DNA of 64,000 bases from CAVSWT01 sp963746735 (GTDB lineage: Bacteria > Bacteroidota > Ignavibacteria > Ignavibacteriales > Ignavibacteriaceae), in the NCBI GenBank assembly GCA_963746735.1, contig CAVVCO010000016.1:186001-250000 (forward strand). Direction: 5' to 3'. Positions 9,000 through 19,051 of the stretch are shown piece after piece (position 1 is the first letter of the stretch; each line of letters starts with the position of its first letter). Made by a program: the position numbers and the translations under genes. The notes under the pieces were generated by a model that was given only the letters and a program-made list of their open reading frames with translations, did not search any database and was not told where the DNA came from.

Positions 9000-10007
9000 T
9001 TAAAAAATAAATGAATATTGAAAGCCTAGACTAATTAAATTATTAACAATTTTGTCATATTCTTTATATGGATAAGAATTAACATCAATATTATGTCCAT
9101 AAATCTTGTTATCTGGGAAATAATATATAATATCTATATTAAAATCATCTGAAGTTTGATATCCAACTCCGATACAATAGAACATGTTGTCTCCTCCGCT
9201 TGCAGAAGTCCCATGTGCCGAACCGCCATTTTGAAAAAAATCAATTCCAACAGTTCCGAATATCTTTGAATTAAATAAATTTGCTTGAAAGAAAATTCCT
9301 TCCTCCAAGCCAATAAAATCTTCATAAATAGATTTAACGCCTATTCTAAAATCAATTTTATAATTTTTAAGAAATCTAAAACCTGTGGTTAAATGTAAAT
9401 TGAATAATGGTATTGGTAACAAATAATAACTTAAATAGCTATGGTTGCCATTTAAAATTTTACTCGACATATAACTAAATTCATATCTAAATCCCACTTC
9501 AAAATTTGCTTCGTAATTAGTTTCAAAATCTGATATTGCCGTCGTAATTGGACTTTTAGAACTATTCTTTAGAATAAATTTATATTTAAGAATTTCATCA
9601 GCAGGCTGATAATAAAAATCAATTAAAGATCTTTTATCATTAGGGAGTTTTATTTCTCCTGAAGAATAAAACATATTGCTATCAACTTTATCGAATTTTA
9701 AAAAATTATACGCTATAATTTTGTTATTTGATGTGTAAATCAATACGCAGTTTGGATTATTTATATCATCTTCTTTTGTAAAAAAATAAAGTGTGTCGTT
9801 GTTATTGCTATATATTTTTGCTTCTAAAATATTTTCAGTACCAGAAAAATATGCGTTATTTTTTACAGCTTCCGGTATGCTCCTTATTAATTTTGAAGTT
9901 ATAAAATTATCTGATTGCAAAGATTGATCATCATGTGCCTCCTGGCATAGAATTGATGAATTAAGAATTATTGCAATCAACAAGAAAAGTAACAATTTAA
10001 AATTCAT
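9000..10007 (-). CDS. Secreted protein with C-terminal barrel-like region, unknown function
   Basis: 335 residues with a signal peptide (MNFKLLLFLLIAIILNSSILC). Residues 30-165 form a soluble beta-rich N-terminal part. From about residue 170 there are alternating strands ending in SLGFQYSFIF, typical of an outer-membrane barrel terminus. It is the largest member of the cluster of envelope proteins on this strand and is separated from its 8384-8983 neighbour by 16 bases, so they are probably co-transcribed. No family is recognised. Confidence 0.7.
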   Translation of the reverse strand: MNFKLLLFLLIAIILNSSILCQEAHDDQSLQSDNFITSKLIRSIPEAVKNNAYFSGTENILEAKIYSNNNDTLYFFTKEDDINNPNCVLIYTSNNKIIAYNFLKFDKVDSNMFYSSGEIKLPNDKRSLIDFYYQPADEILKYKFILKNSSKSPITTAISDFETNYEANFEVGFRYEFSYMSSKILNGNHSYLSYYLLPIPLFNLHLTTGFRFLKNYKIDFRIGVKSIYEDFIGLEEGIFFQANLFNSKIFGTVGIDFFQNGGSAHGTSASGGDNMFYCIGVGYQTSDDFNIDIIYYFPDNKIYGHNIDVNSYPYKEYDKIVNNLISLGFQYSFIF

Positions 10008-10052
10008 ATACCCCTCAATCTGCTTTAATCAGTAAAGTCTATTGACTTTGAT

Positions 10053-10736
10053 TTATGGATTAAATTCATAAGTATATGCATGTCCTATAAACCTTCCTAT
10101 TATTCCCCCAATTATTCCTCCTAAAGGAATAGTAAAAATTGCTACAGCTGGAAAATTATAACTTCGTGGTTCATCGGGTTGCGGCATTTGATCACTATAA
10201 ACATGAATAACTTGAGAAAGTGCTACTATTAATCCTGCAGCCATTCCACATAAAATTCCCTTACCTGTTCCCTCAGAATATACATTAAAGTTTATTTTAT
10301 TTATTTCACTTAAAGAAATTTCTTTTTGAGTAATTTCATTTTCCTTTAATTGAAAGTTTAATAAACCTTGTTGAACGGATAAATTTTCAATGTCATATTC
10401 GCTACCGTCTTTTAACGTCAGATGAGCCGAAGTGTATTCCGGATTTTTATATAAAATATGTTCAATATCATTTAAATAGACTTTTTTATTTTCAGTTTTT
10501 GAGATTAAATTTTTTATTATTAATGAATCATTTTGAATTTGCCCATCTTCGACTGAAATAGTACATGTTAAATTGCTATCTTTTTTTACACCAATGCTTA
10601 GCAGTTCATTTCGAGCATCATCATTAAATTGAGTATAGAAATCATCTTTAGATTTAAATTCACTTGCATTATAACTCGTTGAACAGCCAATAAAAAAGAG
10701 AGAAACAAATGCAATCAGAATAAAAAAGATTTTCAT
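10053..10736 (-). CDS. Lipoprotein with C-terminal glycine-rich membrane segments, unknown function
   Basis: 227 residues. The N-terminus MKIFFILIAFVSLFFIGCST is a lipoprotein signal peptide with lipobox FIGC. The middle (residues 30-145) is a soluble beta-rich region. The C-terminal third holds two glycine-rich hydrophobic segments (GILCGMAAGLIVALSQVI and IPLGGIIGGIIGRFIG) that resemble glycine-zipper membrane insertions. A second copy lies immediately upstream (10836-11523). Function unknown; glycine-zipper envelope lipoproteins often act at the outer membrane, but that is only an analogy. Confidence 0.75.
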   Translation of the reverse strand: MKIFFILIAFVSLFFIGCSTSYNASEFKSKDDFYTQFNDDARNELLSIGVKKDSNLTCTISVEDGQIQNDSLIIKNLISKTENKKVYLNDIEHILYKNPEYTSAHLTLKDGSEYDIENLSVQQGLLNFQLKENEITQKEISLSEINKINFNVYSEGTGKGILCGMAAGLIVALSQVIHVYSDQMPQPDEPRSYNFPAVAIFTIPLGGIIGGIIGRFIGHAYTYEFNP

Positions 10737-10835
10737 GTTTATACCCCAGGAAATAAAAAATTTTATGAAGAATTTGACTTAAAATATTTACCGTAAATTA
10801 CATTTATGATATTATTTTGTAAGATTTAAAAGTAA

Positions 10836-11523
10836 TTACGGATTAAACTCATAGTGATATTTATGCCCAATTATATAGCCAGTTATTCCGCCAATTAAAA
10901 TTCCCAATGAAATACTTCCTATTCCAACCCTGATATAATCATATTCATCTGGATAAGTTGGATTCCCTTCACGAGTCGAATGCAGGAAGGATCTCTGCTA
11001 ATTGTCAACAAATGCACCTCCAACTAAACCACATAAAATTCCTGCTAATACTCCTTCCACGTGAATTATTATAACTCACTTCTTTAATAGAATTGAGAGA
11101 GAGATTATTTTTGATTAGTAAATTTTCGTTAACGGTACATTTTAATTTATTAGGCTGGAACAATAAATTTTCAGCAAATATTTCTTTTCCATTGGCAAGA
11201 GATAAATCAGCAGAAGTGTTGTTTGCATCTTTATAAGCAATGGATTTTATTTGGCTCAATGGGATTTCCGCATATTCAACTTTATGCTCTTTTCTAACTA
11301 CAGATAAGGAATCATTTTTAATAGCACCGCCATCTGAAGAAAAATTTTTACCGTAGCTAGTATCATTTTTGAGTTCAACTTTTAAATCTTTTCCCCCCGC
11401 ATGTTTATTAAAATGTTTTTCAAAATCTTCTTTTGATTTGAATTCGGAAGCGACGTAAGTGGTTGAAAAGCAGCCAACCAGGAACAAAGAAGCAATTGCG
11501 AAAACGAAAATAACTAATTTCAT
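10836..11523 (-). pseudogene. Degraded paralogue of the glycine-zipper lipoprotein
   Basis: Starts at ATG 11521-11523, preceded by GGGTGA, with lipoprotein signal MKLVIFVFAIASLFLVGCFS. The first about 160 residues align with the neighbour (ASEFKSKEDFEKHFN and so on). Near 11040 the frame is lost; the homologous sequence EGVLAGILCGLVGGAFVDN continues in another frame. An in-frame TAG at about 11000-11002 then interrupts it. The remaining part keeps SLGILIGGITGYIIGHKYHYEFNP and a matching terminal stop at 10836. A frame change plus an in-frame stop makes real decay more plausible here than in the other broken genes of the window. Confidence 0.7.
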
Positions 11524-11731
11524 ATTCACCCTTTTCCAAAAGTAACTCAAATATTTTATTATATAATAGATAAAATATTTGAGATTTGGGAAAAAATAGT
11601 TCTTTATTTAATCAAAATAAAGAGATTTAATCGATTTATTGTTAAATGATCAGCTTGCAATAATCTTCTTACCTTGAAACTCAAAAGAGATTATAAGTAT
11701 ATTTAATAATTAAAAAATTAAGTTTATTATG

Positions 11732-12088
11732 ATGACCCGGGAAATGTTCAAATCGAAAATTCACTTTGCTACTATTACAATGGCAGAGTTGTATTACGAA
11801 GGAAGTATAACAATCGATAAAAAATTATTGGAAGCAGCTGAAATTTTGCCGTATGAAAAGGTTCAAGTTGTAAACGCTAATAACGGTACAAGACTTGAAA
11901 CTTATACACTTGAAGGGCCGGCAGACAGCGGTATGATTTGCTTAAATGGTCCGGCGGCAAGGCTTGGCGCAGTTGGTGATAAAGTGATAATAATTACATA
12001 TTCGCAAATGTCTGATGAAGAAGCGAAAAAGCATAAACCGAAAATAATTTTGGTCGATAATTCAAATAAAGTAACTAAAGTGTTATAA
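11732..12088 (+). CDS. panD: Aspartate 1-decarboxylase precursor
   Basis: Makes beta-alanine from aspartate for pantothenate and CoA. PanD is a pyruvoyl enzyme that cleaves itself at a Gly-Ser bond, present here in LYYEGSITID. Choosing the second of two adjacent ATG codons (11732) puts this bond at residues 24-25, the family position, so the first ATG at 11729 is disfavoured. The protein is 118 residues, normal length, with the conserved LNGPAARLGAVGDKVIII segment. It is divergent from the lipoprotein gene on the other strand. No other pan gene is in the window. Confidence 0.96.
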   Translation: MTREMFKSKIHFATITMAELYYEGSITIDKKLLEAAEILPYEKVQVVNANNGTRLETYTLEGPADSGMICLNGPAARLGAVGDKVIIITYSQMSDEEAKKHKPKIILVDNSNKVTKVL

Positions 12089-12162
12089 TCTGTAATTTTT
12101 GTATCATTGATTTTTTTAGTTGTTTTATTTAATATTCTGTTGATTAAAAAGGCGTTAATAAA

Positions 12163-12663
12163 ATGAAAAAGATATTAGTAGTATTTGTTTTGATTTTTGC
12201 TGGAACAACATTCTCTCAATTCAAGGAGCCGGCTTTTCCAACTTCGAACATAGAAGATGGAATAATTAATCATGATTCTGGTTCATTATTCGGATTTTTA
12301 AGCTCTGATAATTTTTCCATGAAGCAGTCGATAAACATGTCTTATTCATCTTTTGGCAGTGAGGGTTTGGCAATGGGAGTTTATACGAACAGCATGGCAT
12401 TCAAATTATCAAATCGATTAAATGTTCAAGCTGATGTAAGTATTGTTAATTCGCCTTACAGCTCTTTTGGTAAAAATTTTCAGAATAATCTTAACGGAAT
12501 ATATTTAAGCAAAGCTGCAATTAATTATAAACCCTGGGATAATTTTAACGTTACTTTACAATATAGAAATGTACCGACAAGCTATTATTCACCTTATGGA
12601 TATGGCTATTACGGCAGCAGCTTTTACAATGGGTTTGATAATGATTGGGATTGGAGCAGATAA
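12163..12663 (+). CDS. Small secreted protein, unknown function
   Basis: 166 residues with a signal peptide (MKKILVVFVLIFAGTTFSQ). The mature part has features of an envelope protein: a Ser-rich MSYSSFGSEGLAMGVYTNSM segment, short amphipathic strands, and a Tyr/Gly-rich tail (SPYGYGYYGSSFYNGF) ending in DNDWDWSR. It lies between panD and the LytR_C gene, 48 bases before the latter. No family is recognised. An AAGGCG ribosome-binding site precedes the ATG. Confidence 0.7.
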   Translation: MKKILVVFVLIFAGTTFSQFKEPAFPTSNIEDGIINHDSGSLFGFLSSDNFSMKQSINMSYSSFGSEGLAMGVYTNSMAFKLSNRLNVQADVSIVNSPYSSFGKNFQNNLNGIYLSKAAINYKPWDNFNVTLQYRNVPTSYYSPYGYGYYGSSFYNGFDNDWDWSR

Positions 12664-12710
12664 AAATTTTTAAATATTATCTTCATTCGCTTTTAGCCGA
12701 GTTTGAATAA

Positions 12711-13199
12711 GTGAAGGGAAAAAGTTCGCTACCCAAAATACCTAAAGAAATTAGTCTTAAAACTTCCACTTCAAATCTTTTTCTTAATATTATTATTATC
12801 TTGCTTGGGTTAGTTGTTGTTTTTATGTCTTATTCTTTGTACAGCAAGATAAAGGATAATAATTCCAACAAGGAATTACTTGAAAATAAAAATCGTCCTT
12901 CCAATATTATTCAAGTTGAAGTATTGAACGGATGCGGTAAATCCGGGATTGCAGAAAAGTTTACAAGCTATTTACGAAATAAAAATTTTGACGTCGTGCA
13001 AATGGGAAATTATATTTCGTTTGATATTGATAAGACGATGATAATTAATAGAACTGAAAATAAAGCAAATGCTGAAAAAGTTGCAGAAGCGATAGGAATT
13101 GATAAAAAAAATATTATTCAGCAAATGAATAAAGAATATTTTTTAGATGTTTCAATTATAATTGGAAAAGACTTTAATCAATTAAATCCATATAAATAA
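12711..13199 (+). CDS. Membrane-anchored LytR_C domain protein
   Basis: 162 residues starting at GTG. One transmembrane helix (about residues 23-43, NIIIILLGLVVVFMSYSLYS) is followed by a periplasmic LytR C-terminal domain: IQVEVLNGCGKSGIAEKFTSY and later DVSIIIGKDFNQL. In LCP-family proteins this domain follows the ligase domain; here it stands alone behind an N-terminal anchor, a known architecture in Bacteroidetes-type bacteria. The gene is followed after 14 bases by rsfS, an arrangement seen widely in this group. The biochemical role is unknown. Confidence 0.85.
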   Translation: MKGKSSLPKIPKEISLKTSTSNLFLNIIIILLGLVVVFMSYSLYSKIKDNNSNKELLENKNRPSNIIQVEVLNGCGKSGIAEKFTSYLRNKNFDVVQMGNYISFDIDKTMIINRTENKANAEKVAEAIGIDKKNIIQQMNKEYFLDVSIIIGKDFNQLNPYK

Positions 13200-13213
13200 T
13201 TAGAGGAATAAAT

Positions 13214-13621
13214 TTGGATTCAAAACAATTAGCAACTAAAATTTCCGAACTCATTTTTAATAAAAAGGGATTTGATGTAAAGATTATTGATTTAAAAAAA
13301 TTAACCGCAGCAGCCGATTATTTTGTAATCTGCAGCGCAGATTCAGATACACAGGTAAAAGCTATAGCTGATGAGATTGATAAAACATTGCGCGATGAAG
13401 GAATTAGATGCTGGCATAAAGAAGGCTACAAGGCTTTAAGCTGGATACTACTCGATTTTGTTGATGTTGTTGCCCACGTATTTAAAAAAGATTCACGCCA
13501 ATATTATAATCTCGAAAAGCTTTGGGGAGATGCTGAAATTATAGACGTTACTGATCCGGCTTTAAAACCGCCCGCAGCTAAAAGGAAACCCGGCAGGCCT
13601 AAAAAAATTAAATCAGAATAA
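13214..13621 (+). CDS. rsfS: Ribosome silencing factor RsfS (YbeB/iojap family)
   Basis: Binds ribosomal protein uL14 on the large subunit and blocks subunit joining when nutrients are scarce. The TTG start is preceded by TAGAGGAA. The core (residues 1-112) shows the family motifs ADYFVICSADSDTQVKAIADEI, WHKEGYKALSWILLDFVDVVAHVF and the YYNLEKLWGDAE end. A short basic tail AAKRKPGRPKKIK, resembling an AT-hook, extends beyond the family core. It lies 32 bases before argS. Confidence 0.93.
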   Translation: MDSKQLATKISELIFNKKGFDVKIIDLKKLTAAADYFVICSADSDTQVKAIADEIDKTLRDEGIRCWHKEGYKALSWILLDFVDVVAHVFKKDSRQYYNLEKLWGDAEIIDVTDPALKPPAAKRKPGRPKKIKSE

Positions 13622-13653
13622 TTTATTTTTAATATTACTTTTGTGGAATAAAC

Positions 13654-15286
13654 TTGAAAGAATACTTATCTCAAATATTTCAGAAAGCAGCGGAAAAATT
13701 ATCTTATCTAAAAGATATTAATTTGACTTTTGATGTTCCTAAAATTGAAGCTCACGGTGATTTGTCTTCAAATGCGGCAATGCTGCTTGCTAAAGTCTTA
13801 AAAAGAAAACCAAGAGAAATTGCAGAAGAAATAATTTCAAATTTAGAATTCGACACAAAAGTAGTTAGCAAGGTTGAAATAGCTGGTGCAGGATTTATCA
13901 ATTTTTTCTTCACACCCCAATTCATTTCTGAAATAATAAAAGAGATTGTTTCCAAAGAGAAAATTCTTACGGCAAATCAGAAAAATATCACGGCAAAAAA
14001 GCCAATGTTGAATTTGTTTCTGCAAATCCAACCGGACCGTTAACTGTTGGGACACGGCAGAAATGCTGTTGTTGGCGATACAGTTGCAAATATTCTTGGA
14101 ATGGGTTGGTTATGAAGTTGACAGAGAATATTATTTTAATAATGCCGGCAGACAAATGCGTGTGCTTGGTGATTCTGTTCGATTAAGATATTTGGATTTG
14201 CTAGGTATTAAAAATGATTTCCCGGAAGATTACTATCAGGGTGAATACATTAAAGATATTGCAAAAGATTTGTTAAGTGAATATGGAGAAAAACTTTCAA
14301 GTGAGCCTGCAGAAGGAATTTTTAAGGAAAGAGCAGAAAAGGAAATATTTAAAGATATTCAATCAACTTTGCAAAGATTAAATATAAAGCATAAAATATT
14401 TTTTAACGAAAATAACCTTTATGAAGAAGGAAAGATTAAAAGTTTATTAAAGAATTTTGAAGAAAAGAATTTATCTTATGAAAAAGAAGGGGCTACCTGG
14501 CTGAAATTGTCTGAACTTGGAAATCAACAGGACAAAGTTATTGTTAAATCAACTGGAGAACCAACATACAGGCTGCCGGATATTGCTTATCATGCTGTAA
14601 AATTGGACCGGGGATATGATTTGCTTGTTGATCTTTTCGGATCTGATCATAATGCCACTTTTCCCGATGTTCTTGCCGGGATAAAATCTTTGGGATATGA
14701 CTCTGAAAAAGTAAAAGTGCTGATTCATCAATTCGTTACTATAATGGACAATGGTGAAGTTGTAAAAATGTCAACTCGAAAAGCTAATTACATTACTCTG
14801 GACCAATTGATAGATGAAGTTGGTGCAGATGTTGTGAGATATTTTTTCAACATGAGAAATATTACAACTCACATGAATTTTGATTTAGGATTGGCAAAAA
14901 AGCAGTCAGATGAAAACCCGGTTTTCTATCTTCAATATGCACATGCAAGAATTTGTTCTATCTTGAAAATGATTGAAGGGGAAAGTTTAAAAGCTTCAAA
15001 TGAAAACTTAAATTTACTTACTACACCCGAAGAGCAGCAGTTGTTAAAGAAGCTTCATCAATTTAAAGAAGAAGTAGTTTTAAGTGCTGATTTTTTTGAA
15101 ACTCACAGAATTTGCAGTTACTTAGAAGAGCTTGCAGCAGCATTTCATAAGTTTTATACTTTTTGCAGAATTATTGGTTCAGAAAAGAAATTAGCTGAAG
15201 CAAGAGTTTCACTTGCGCTGGCAACTAAGATAGTAATTAAAAATGGATTGAGTATTTTGGGTGTGACTGCACCGGAAAGGATGTAA
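13654..15286 (+). CDS. argS: Arginyl-tRNA synthetase, with three frame changes
   Basis: Class I synthetase charging tRNA-Arg. The TTG start opens a normal N-terminal Add1-type domain (EAHGDLSSNAAMLLAK). The frame then changes three times within 140 bases: near 13961-13970, at a GGG at 14049-14051, and at GG 14098-14099. Reading across gives YGKSEKYHGKKANVEFVSAN, then PTGPLTVGHGRNAVVGD with the HIGH-type motif, then EWVGYEVDREYYFNNAGRQM. The rest is intact, with VVKMSTRK as the KMSKS motif and a C-terminal DALR anticodon-binding domain ending VTAPERM. The restored protein is about 543 residues. Because argS is essential and single-copy in nearly all bacteria, sequence errors are the likely cause. 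Confidence 0.92.
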
Positions 15287-15287
15287 G

Positions 15288-16027
15288 TTAATTATCATAA
15301 TCTGCTATAGCAATAGATGCTGCATACACTTTGTTTGCCCCACCATCTAAAAAAACCTTTGCACATTCTGCTGTAGTTGCTCCCGTAGTAATTACATCAT
15401 CTACAAGTAAAATATTTTTCTTAAAAATTTTATTTTTATTTCTAAGTCTAAATGCTTCTCCCATGTTTTCTTGCCGCTCTTTTAAGTTCATTGTAGTTTG
15501 AGTTTTTGTAAATTTAATCCTTTTTATTACACTCTCACTGACATTGATTTTCAATTCTTTTCCTAAACCTTTGGCAATATAAAAAGACTGATTGTATCCT
15601 CTATCAGCTTTCTTGAGATGATGTAAAGGAATTGGTACAATTAAATCAATATTCCAATTATGTATTTTATTTAATAATTTTTTACCGACTTGATTTCCCA
15701 AGAACAATCCAATAAGAAATTTACTACTGTATTTAAAGGAGTGAATTATTTCCTGAAGTTCCTTATCCTTTTCAAATACATATAAAGAGGTAAAATCACT
15801 TATTATATTTTTACCTTCAAATTTTCTTGCAAATTCGTTTTTTTCAATCTATCTTCATCAGCCAGTTTTATTTTGCTCATGCAGTTGTTACAAACATATG
15901 ATTCGTCATAATTAAGTTTAGTTTCACAAGCAGGACAAATCCGAGGAAGAAAAAAATCAAATATGGGGTTTAAAGCTTGAAGCATTTTAATTTTTATATA
16001 TAAATTATTCAATCCTTCATCTTTCAT
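15288..16027 (-). CDS. comF: ComF family phosphoribosyltransferase-like protein, frameshifted
   Basis: ComF-type proteins are related to amidophosphoribosyltransferases; in naturally competent species they support uptake of single-stranded DNA. The ATG at 16025-16027 follows the upstream stop by 4 bases. The N-terminal part has a four-cysteine zinc motif (CPACETKLNYDESYVCNNC). The C-terminal PRTase part has DLIVPIPLHHLKKADRGYNQ and the PRPP loop ILLVDDVITTGATTAE. The two are in different frames, joined by NEFARKFEGKNIISDF, with the change at a run of seven T (plus strand) at 15838-15844. The restored protein is about 246 residues. It is convergent with argS, with one base between the stops. 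Confidence 0.88.
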
Positions 16028-16031
16028 TTTA

Positions 16032-18183
16032 TTACAACATTCCCCATCGTTTTCTAAAAAACCATTCCAAAGCAAAAAGAATAATTGCAATTATCATCAG
16101 CCATTCATTCGACCACAGTCTAATTTCCGAAGTATTTAATTTTTCTTTAACTGATTTACTGTTTCTATCATTTAATATTTCAAAAAGCTGGTTATAATTA
16201 TCGGCATTAAAATATTTTCCTTTGGTTAAGTTTGCCAATTGATTTAGGAAATCATAATTCATTCTTGGATTTGCCATTTCAATATCAACATCACCAATGT
16301 TAAATATACCCTTGTCGCTGCCAAGCTTTTTCCCGTTTTGAATTGCTTCTCCGATATAGCTAAAATCTCCGGGAGAGTTTGTTTGATACTTTCCTTCGTA
16401 TAACCCGCTGCCTAATGAATTTAAAATTAATTTCATCTTTTGAATTCTTATTCTGAATTTGAACTTTAATTTCAGCATCAGAAACCGGGTTCAATGATTC
16501 ATCATAAACTTCTGCAGAAAATTCAACCGGTTCGCCAAGTGAATATGTTTTCTTTGAAGTTTTAATATTTACATTCTTTTTATTTTCATTTGTGTTTAGC
16601 CATTTTGCGCTATTTAAAATAAAGCTGTCATATAAATTTAAGTTTTCATCGGTTGTCTGCAATTTCCATTTCCAGACGTCTTTAGCCAATACATAAATTG
16701 ATCTTTGCTTTCCAACTTTTCTTGTTAGAATTAAAGGCGTATTTAATGGAACATTTTTCTCTTTGATTTTTGCGACAACTTCACATTCCGGTTTTGCAAT
16801 GAAATTAGTATTTAATTGAAATACCGGCGGTAGATTATTCCATGCTTCTAAAATATTTTGCGAATTATTTTGTATTAAAGGATTATTCAGCTCAGTTCCG
16901 GAAATGTATGGTTGAACCTCATTATAATTTTGGGTCGGTGAACCAGCCGTAAATCCCAACTCTTTTTGAAGAGCATTTAGTTTTGTTATATCGGTTCCCT
17001 CAGATAATAAAAAGAAAAATGGTTTATCTTTTTGTGAGATTTCATTTTTCACTTTATTCAGCATATCATTACTCGTTTGACGCGAAGGGAAGCTTATTAA
17101 GAAAAATATATCAGCGCTGTCAATCAATGCATTTCTATTATTTCTTTCTAGAAATTTATCCTGACTTATTTGAGTAATTGATTTTACAGATAAATTTTTA
17201 TCCGACTCTAAAGTATTTTTAATAAAAGATAAATCAGGCGAAGGTGTTCCAGCCAAAATGAGAATTTTTATTTTATTGCTTAATACATTTATATAAAAAA
17301 CTTTTTTATTATTCGCGTAAGTGAATTCTCCATCCTGGTTATTTACAACCACAGTAAGCTTTTTCTCCCCGCTTGTTTTAGGAGTATATTCAAAGTTTAC
17401 GTTTTGAATCCCATCTTGCGATAAGATGAGATCTTTTTGTTTTATAAGAGTCGCGTTTTCAAACAAAGAGACTTTAACATTTTTCCCGGTAAATCCTGAA
17501 TTTGAAATCGCTGCCAATATTGTTGTTGGTGTTTCGTTATAAATGTATTCATTGTGTAAAACTTTTTTAACTTCAACATCATTTCGTTTTGTAGTATCTC
17601 CAATGCCAATTGTATATACCGGGATATTCATCTTTTCTGCTGTGAATAATGGGTTCTCACCTTCATTAATATCTCCATCACTGACAATTACAATTGATGA
17701 AATATTTTGATTTTCGTTTTTTATGCTGGAAAATATTTTAGAAAAATTTGTATTACCTTCATTAAAATTAAACTGCGAAAGGCTATCCTTATATACTTGA
17801 TTCACTTTTGAACCAAACGAATAGACAGTAGAATTTTTAATTAGATCTTTTTCTCCCACGTCAATTAAAAATTTTTCAATGTGCTGTTTTCTGTTTGTGT
17901 TGTCATTGATTAAAATTGATTTTGAATTATCTATAAAGATTAAATTCTTTGGCTCTAAAACTACTTTTTTTGCCAGTGTTAAAATCGGTTCAAAAAAAAT
18001 AAATAGAAGAAAAAGTAAAGCTAGTGTTCTTAACGAAACCAATAAATATTTTTTCGCAGGATTAACTGCTGGAATTGTGTATCTGTAAACGTAGATAGTG
18101 TAGCCGCCGAGAATTATCAGGGCGATAAAAAAAAATACAGCAGGAAGTGAAAATGTTAAATCAAATTTTTCATAATTGAACAT
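16032..18183 (-). CDS. Membrane-anchored VWA-domain protein (BatA-like), frameshifted
   Basis: About 717 residues after repair. Two N-terminal transmembrane helices (about 13-33 and 46-66) are followed by a von Willebrand A domain with a variant metal site (FIDNSKSI around residue 86 and IVIVSDGDINEGENPL). A long region with ILILAGTPSPDLSFIKNTLE, resembling a class I amidotransferase-like fold, then follows, and a C-terminal helix WLMIIAIILFALEWFFRKRW anchors the end. The frame changes near 16420-16435, between the segments KNSKDE and LILNSLGSGLYEG. The ATG overlaps the phzF stop (TAATG). Precise function unknown; similar proteins accompany envelope or chaperone functions. Confidence 0.75.
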
Positions 18184-19051
18184 TAAAAGGAAAGGTCTCC
18201 CTTCAAGACTGTAGTTGCATTTCCTGAAATATAAAGTTCATTTGTTTGCTTTGAATAAGTTACTCCAACTCTTCCCGGACGATTTAACACATCGCCTTGT
18301 TCAAATGTAACAGAATATTCTTCTTGAGACGGGTCTAAAATTCCAAGATGTCGAAGAACCAAAAGTAAAGGCCCGTTTGCAGAGCCAGTAACAATATCTT
18401 CGTTAATTCCATGTGCAGGAGCGAAATATCTAAAATGAGCAAAATTTTCTTTCTCTTTTGTTTTCAATGTGAAAACTGCAACTCCGCCAATTTCTTTTTT
18501 CTGAGTTATAATATTTTTTAAGGTGTTAAAATCCGGAGAAATAGAATGTAAGCATTTCTAAGACTGTCAACGTGGATATATAAATTTTTATTTTCTAAAA
18601 GAATAAATGGAACCGGTTTCTTTTCAGATTTTTTAATTCCTAATGCAGATAATATTTCTTCTTTATTGCCAATAAATTCCTGCATGTTAAAAATTGGAAT
18701 CTGCATGAAATATTTGCCATCTTGAAATTTGCACTTTAAAACTCCGGATAAAGTATCAAAAGTTATTTCTGAATTATCTTTTAATTTTCCATTTTCATTT
18801 AAGAAATGAAGTGAAGCAATTGTGCCGTGTCCGCAGAGCTCAACTTCTGTAGTGGGGGTAAACCATCTTAAATTGAAATCAGCATTATCAGATTTTGATA
18901 TGAAAGCAGTCTCAGCTAAATTCATTTCATTTGCAATCAACTGCATTTCATTTTTTGTTAATCCATCTGCAAAACATACCGCAGCTTGATTTCCTTGAAA
19001 TGGTTTACTAGTAAAAGCATCTATTTGGTAAATATTAATTTTTTTTGCCAT
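18183..19051 (-). CDS. PhzF family isomerase/epimerase-like protein, frameshifted
   Basis: PhzF-fold proteins have two similar diaminopimelate-epimerase-like halves. The N-terminal half shows the family start INIYQIDAFTSKPFQGNQAAV, with the catalytic glutamate in MNLAETAFIS and the CGHGT loop in ELCGHGTIASLHFL. The C-terminal half (from 18467) shows FRYFAPAHGINEDIVTGSA and GRVGVTY. The halves lie in different frames; the change is near 18535-18550, after DSLRNAYI, where the second frame reads ISPDFNTLKNIITQKKEIGG. The start overlaps the end of surE by 17 bases. The natural substrate is unknown; most PhzF homologues outside phenazine clusters have no assigned reaction. Confidence 0.87.

Noticed and set aside
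13654..15286. Programmed ribosomal frameshifting in argS
   Set aside because: Three separate frame changes within 140 bases, without a slippery heptamer or downstream structure, do not fit programmed frameshifting. Sequence error explains them better.
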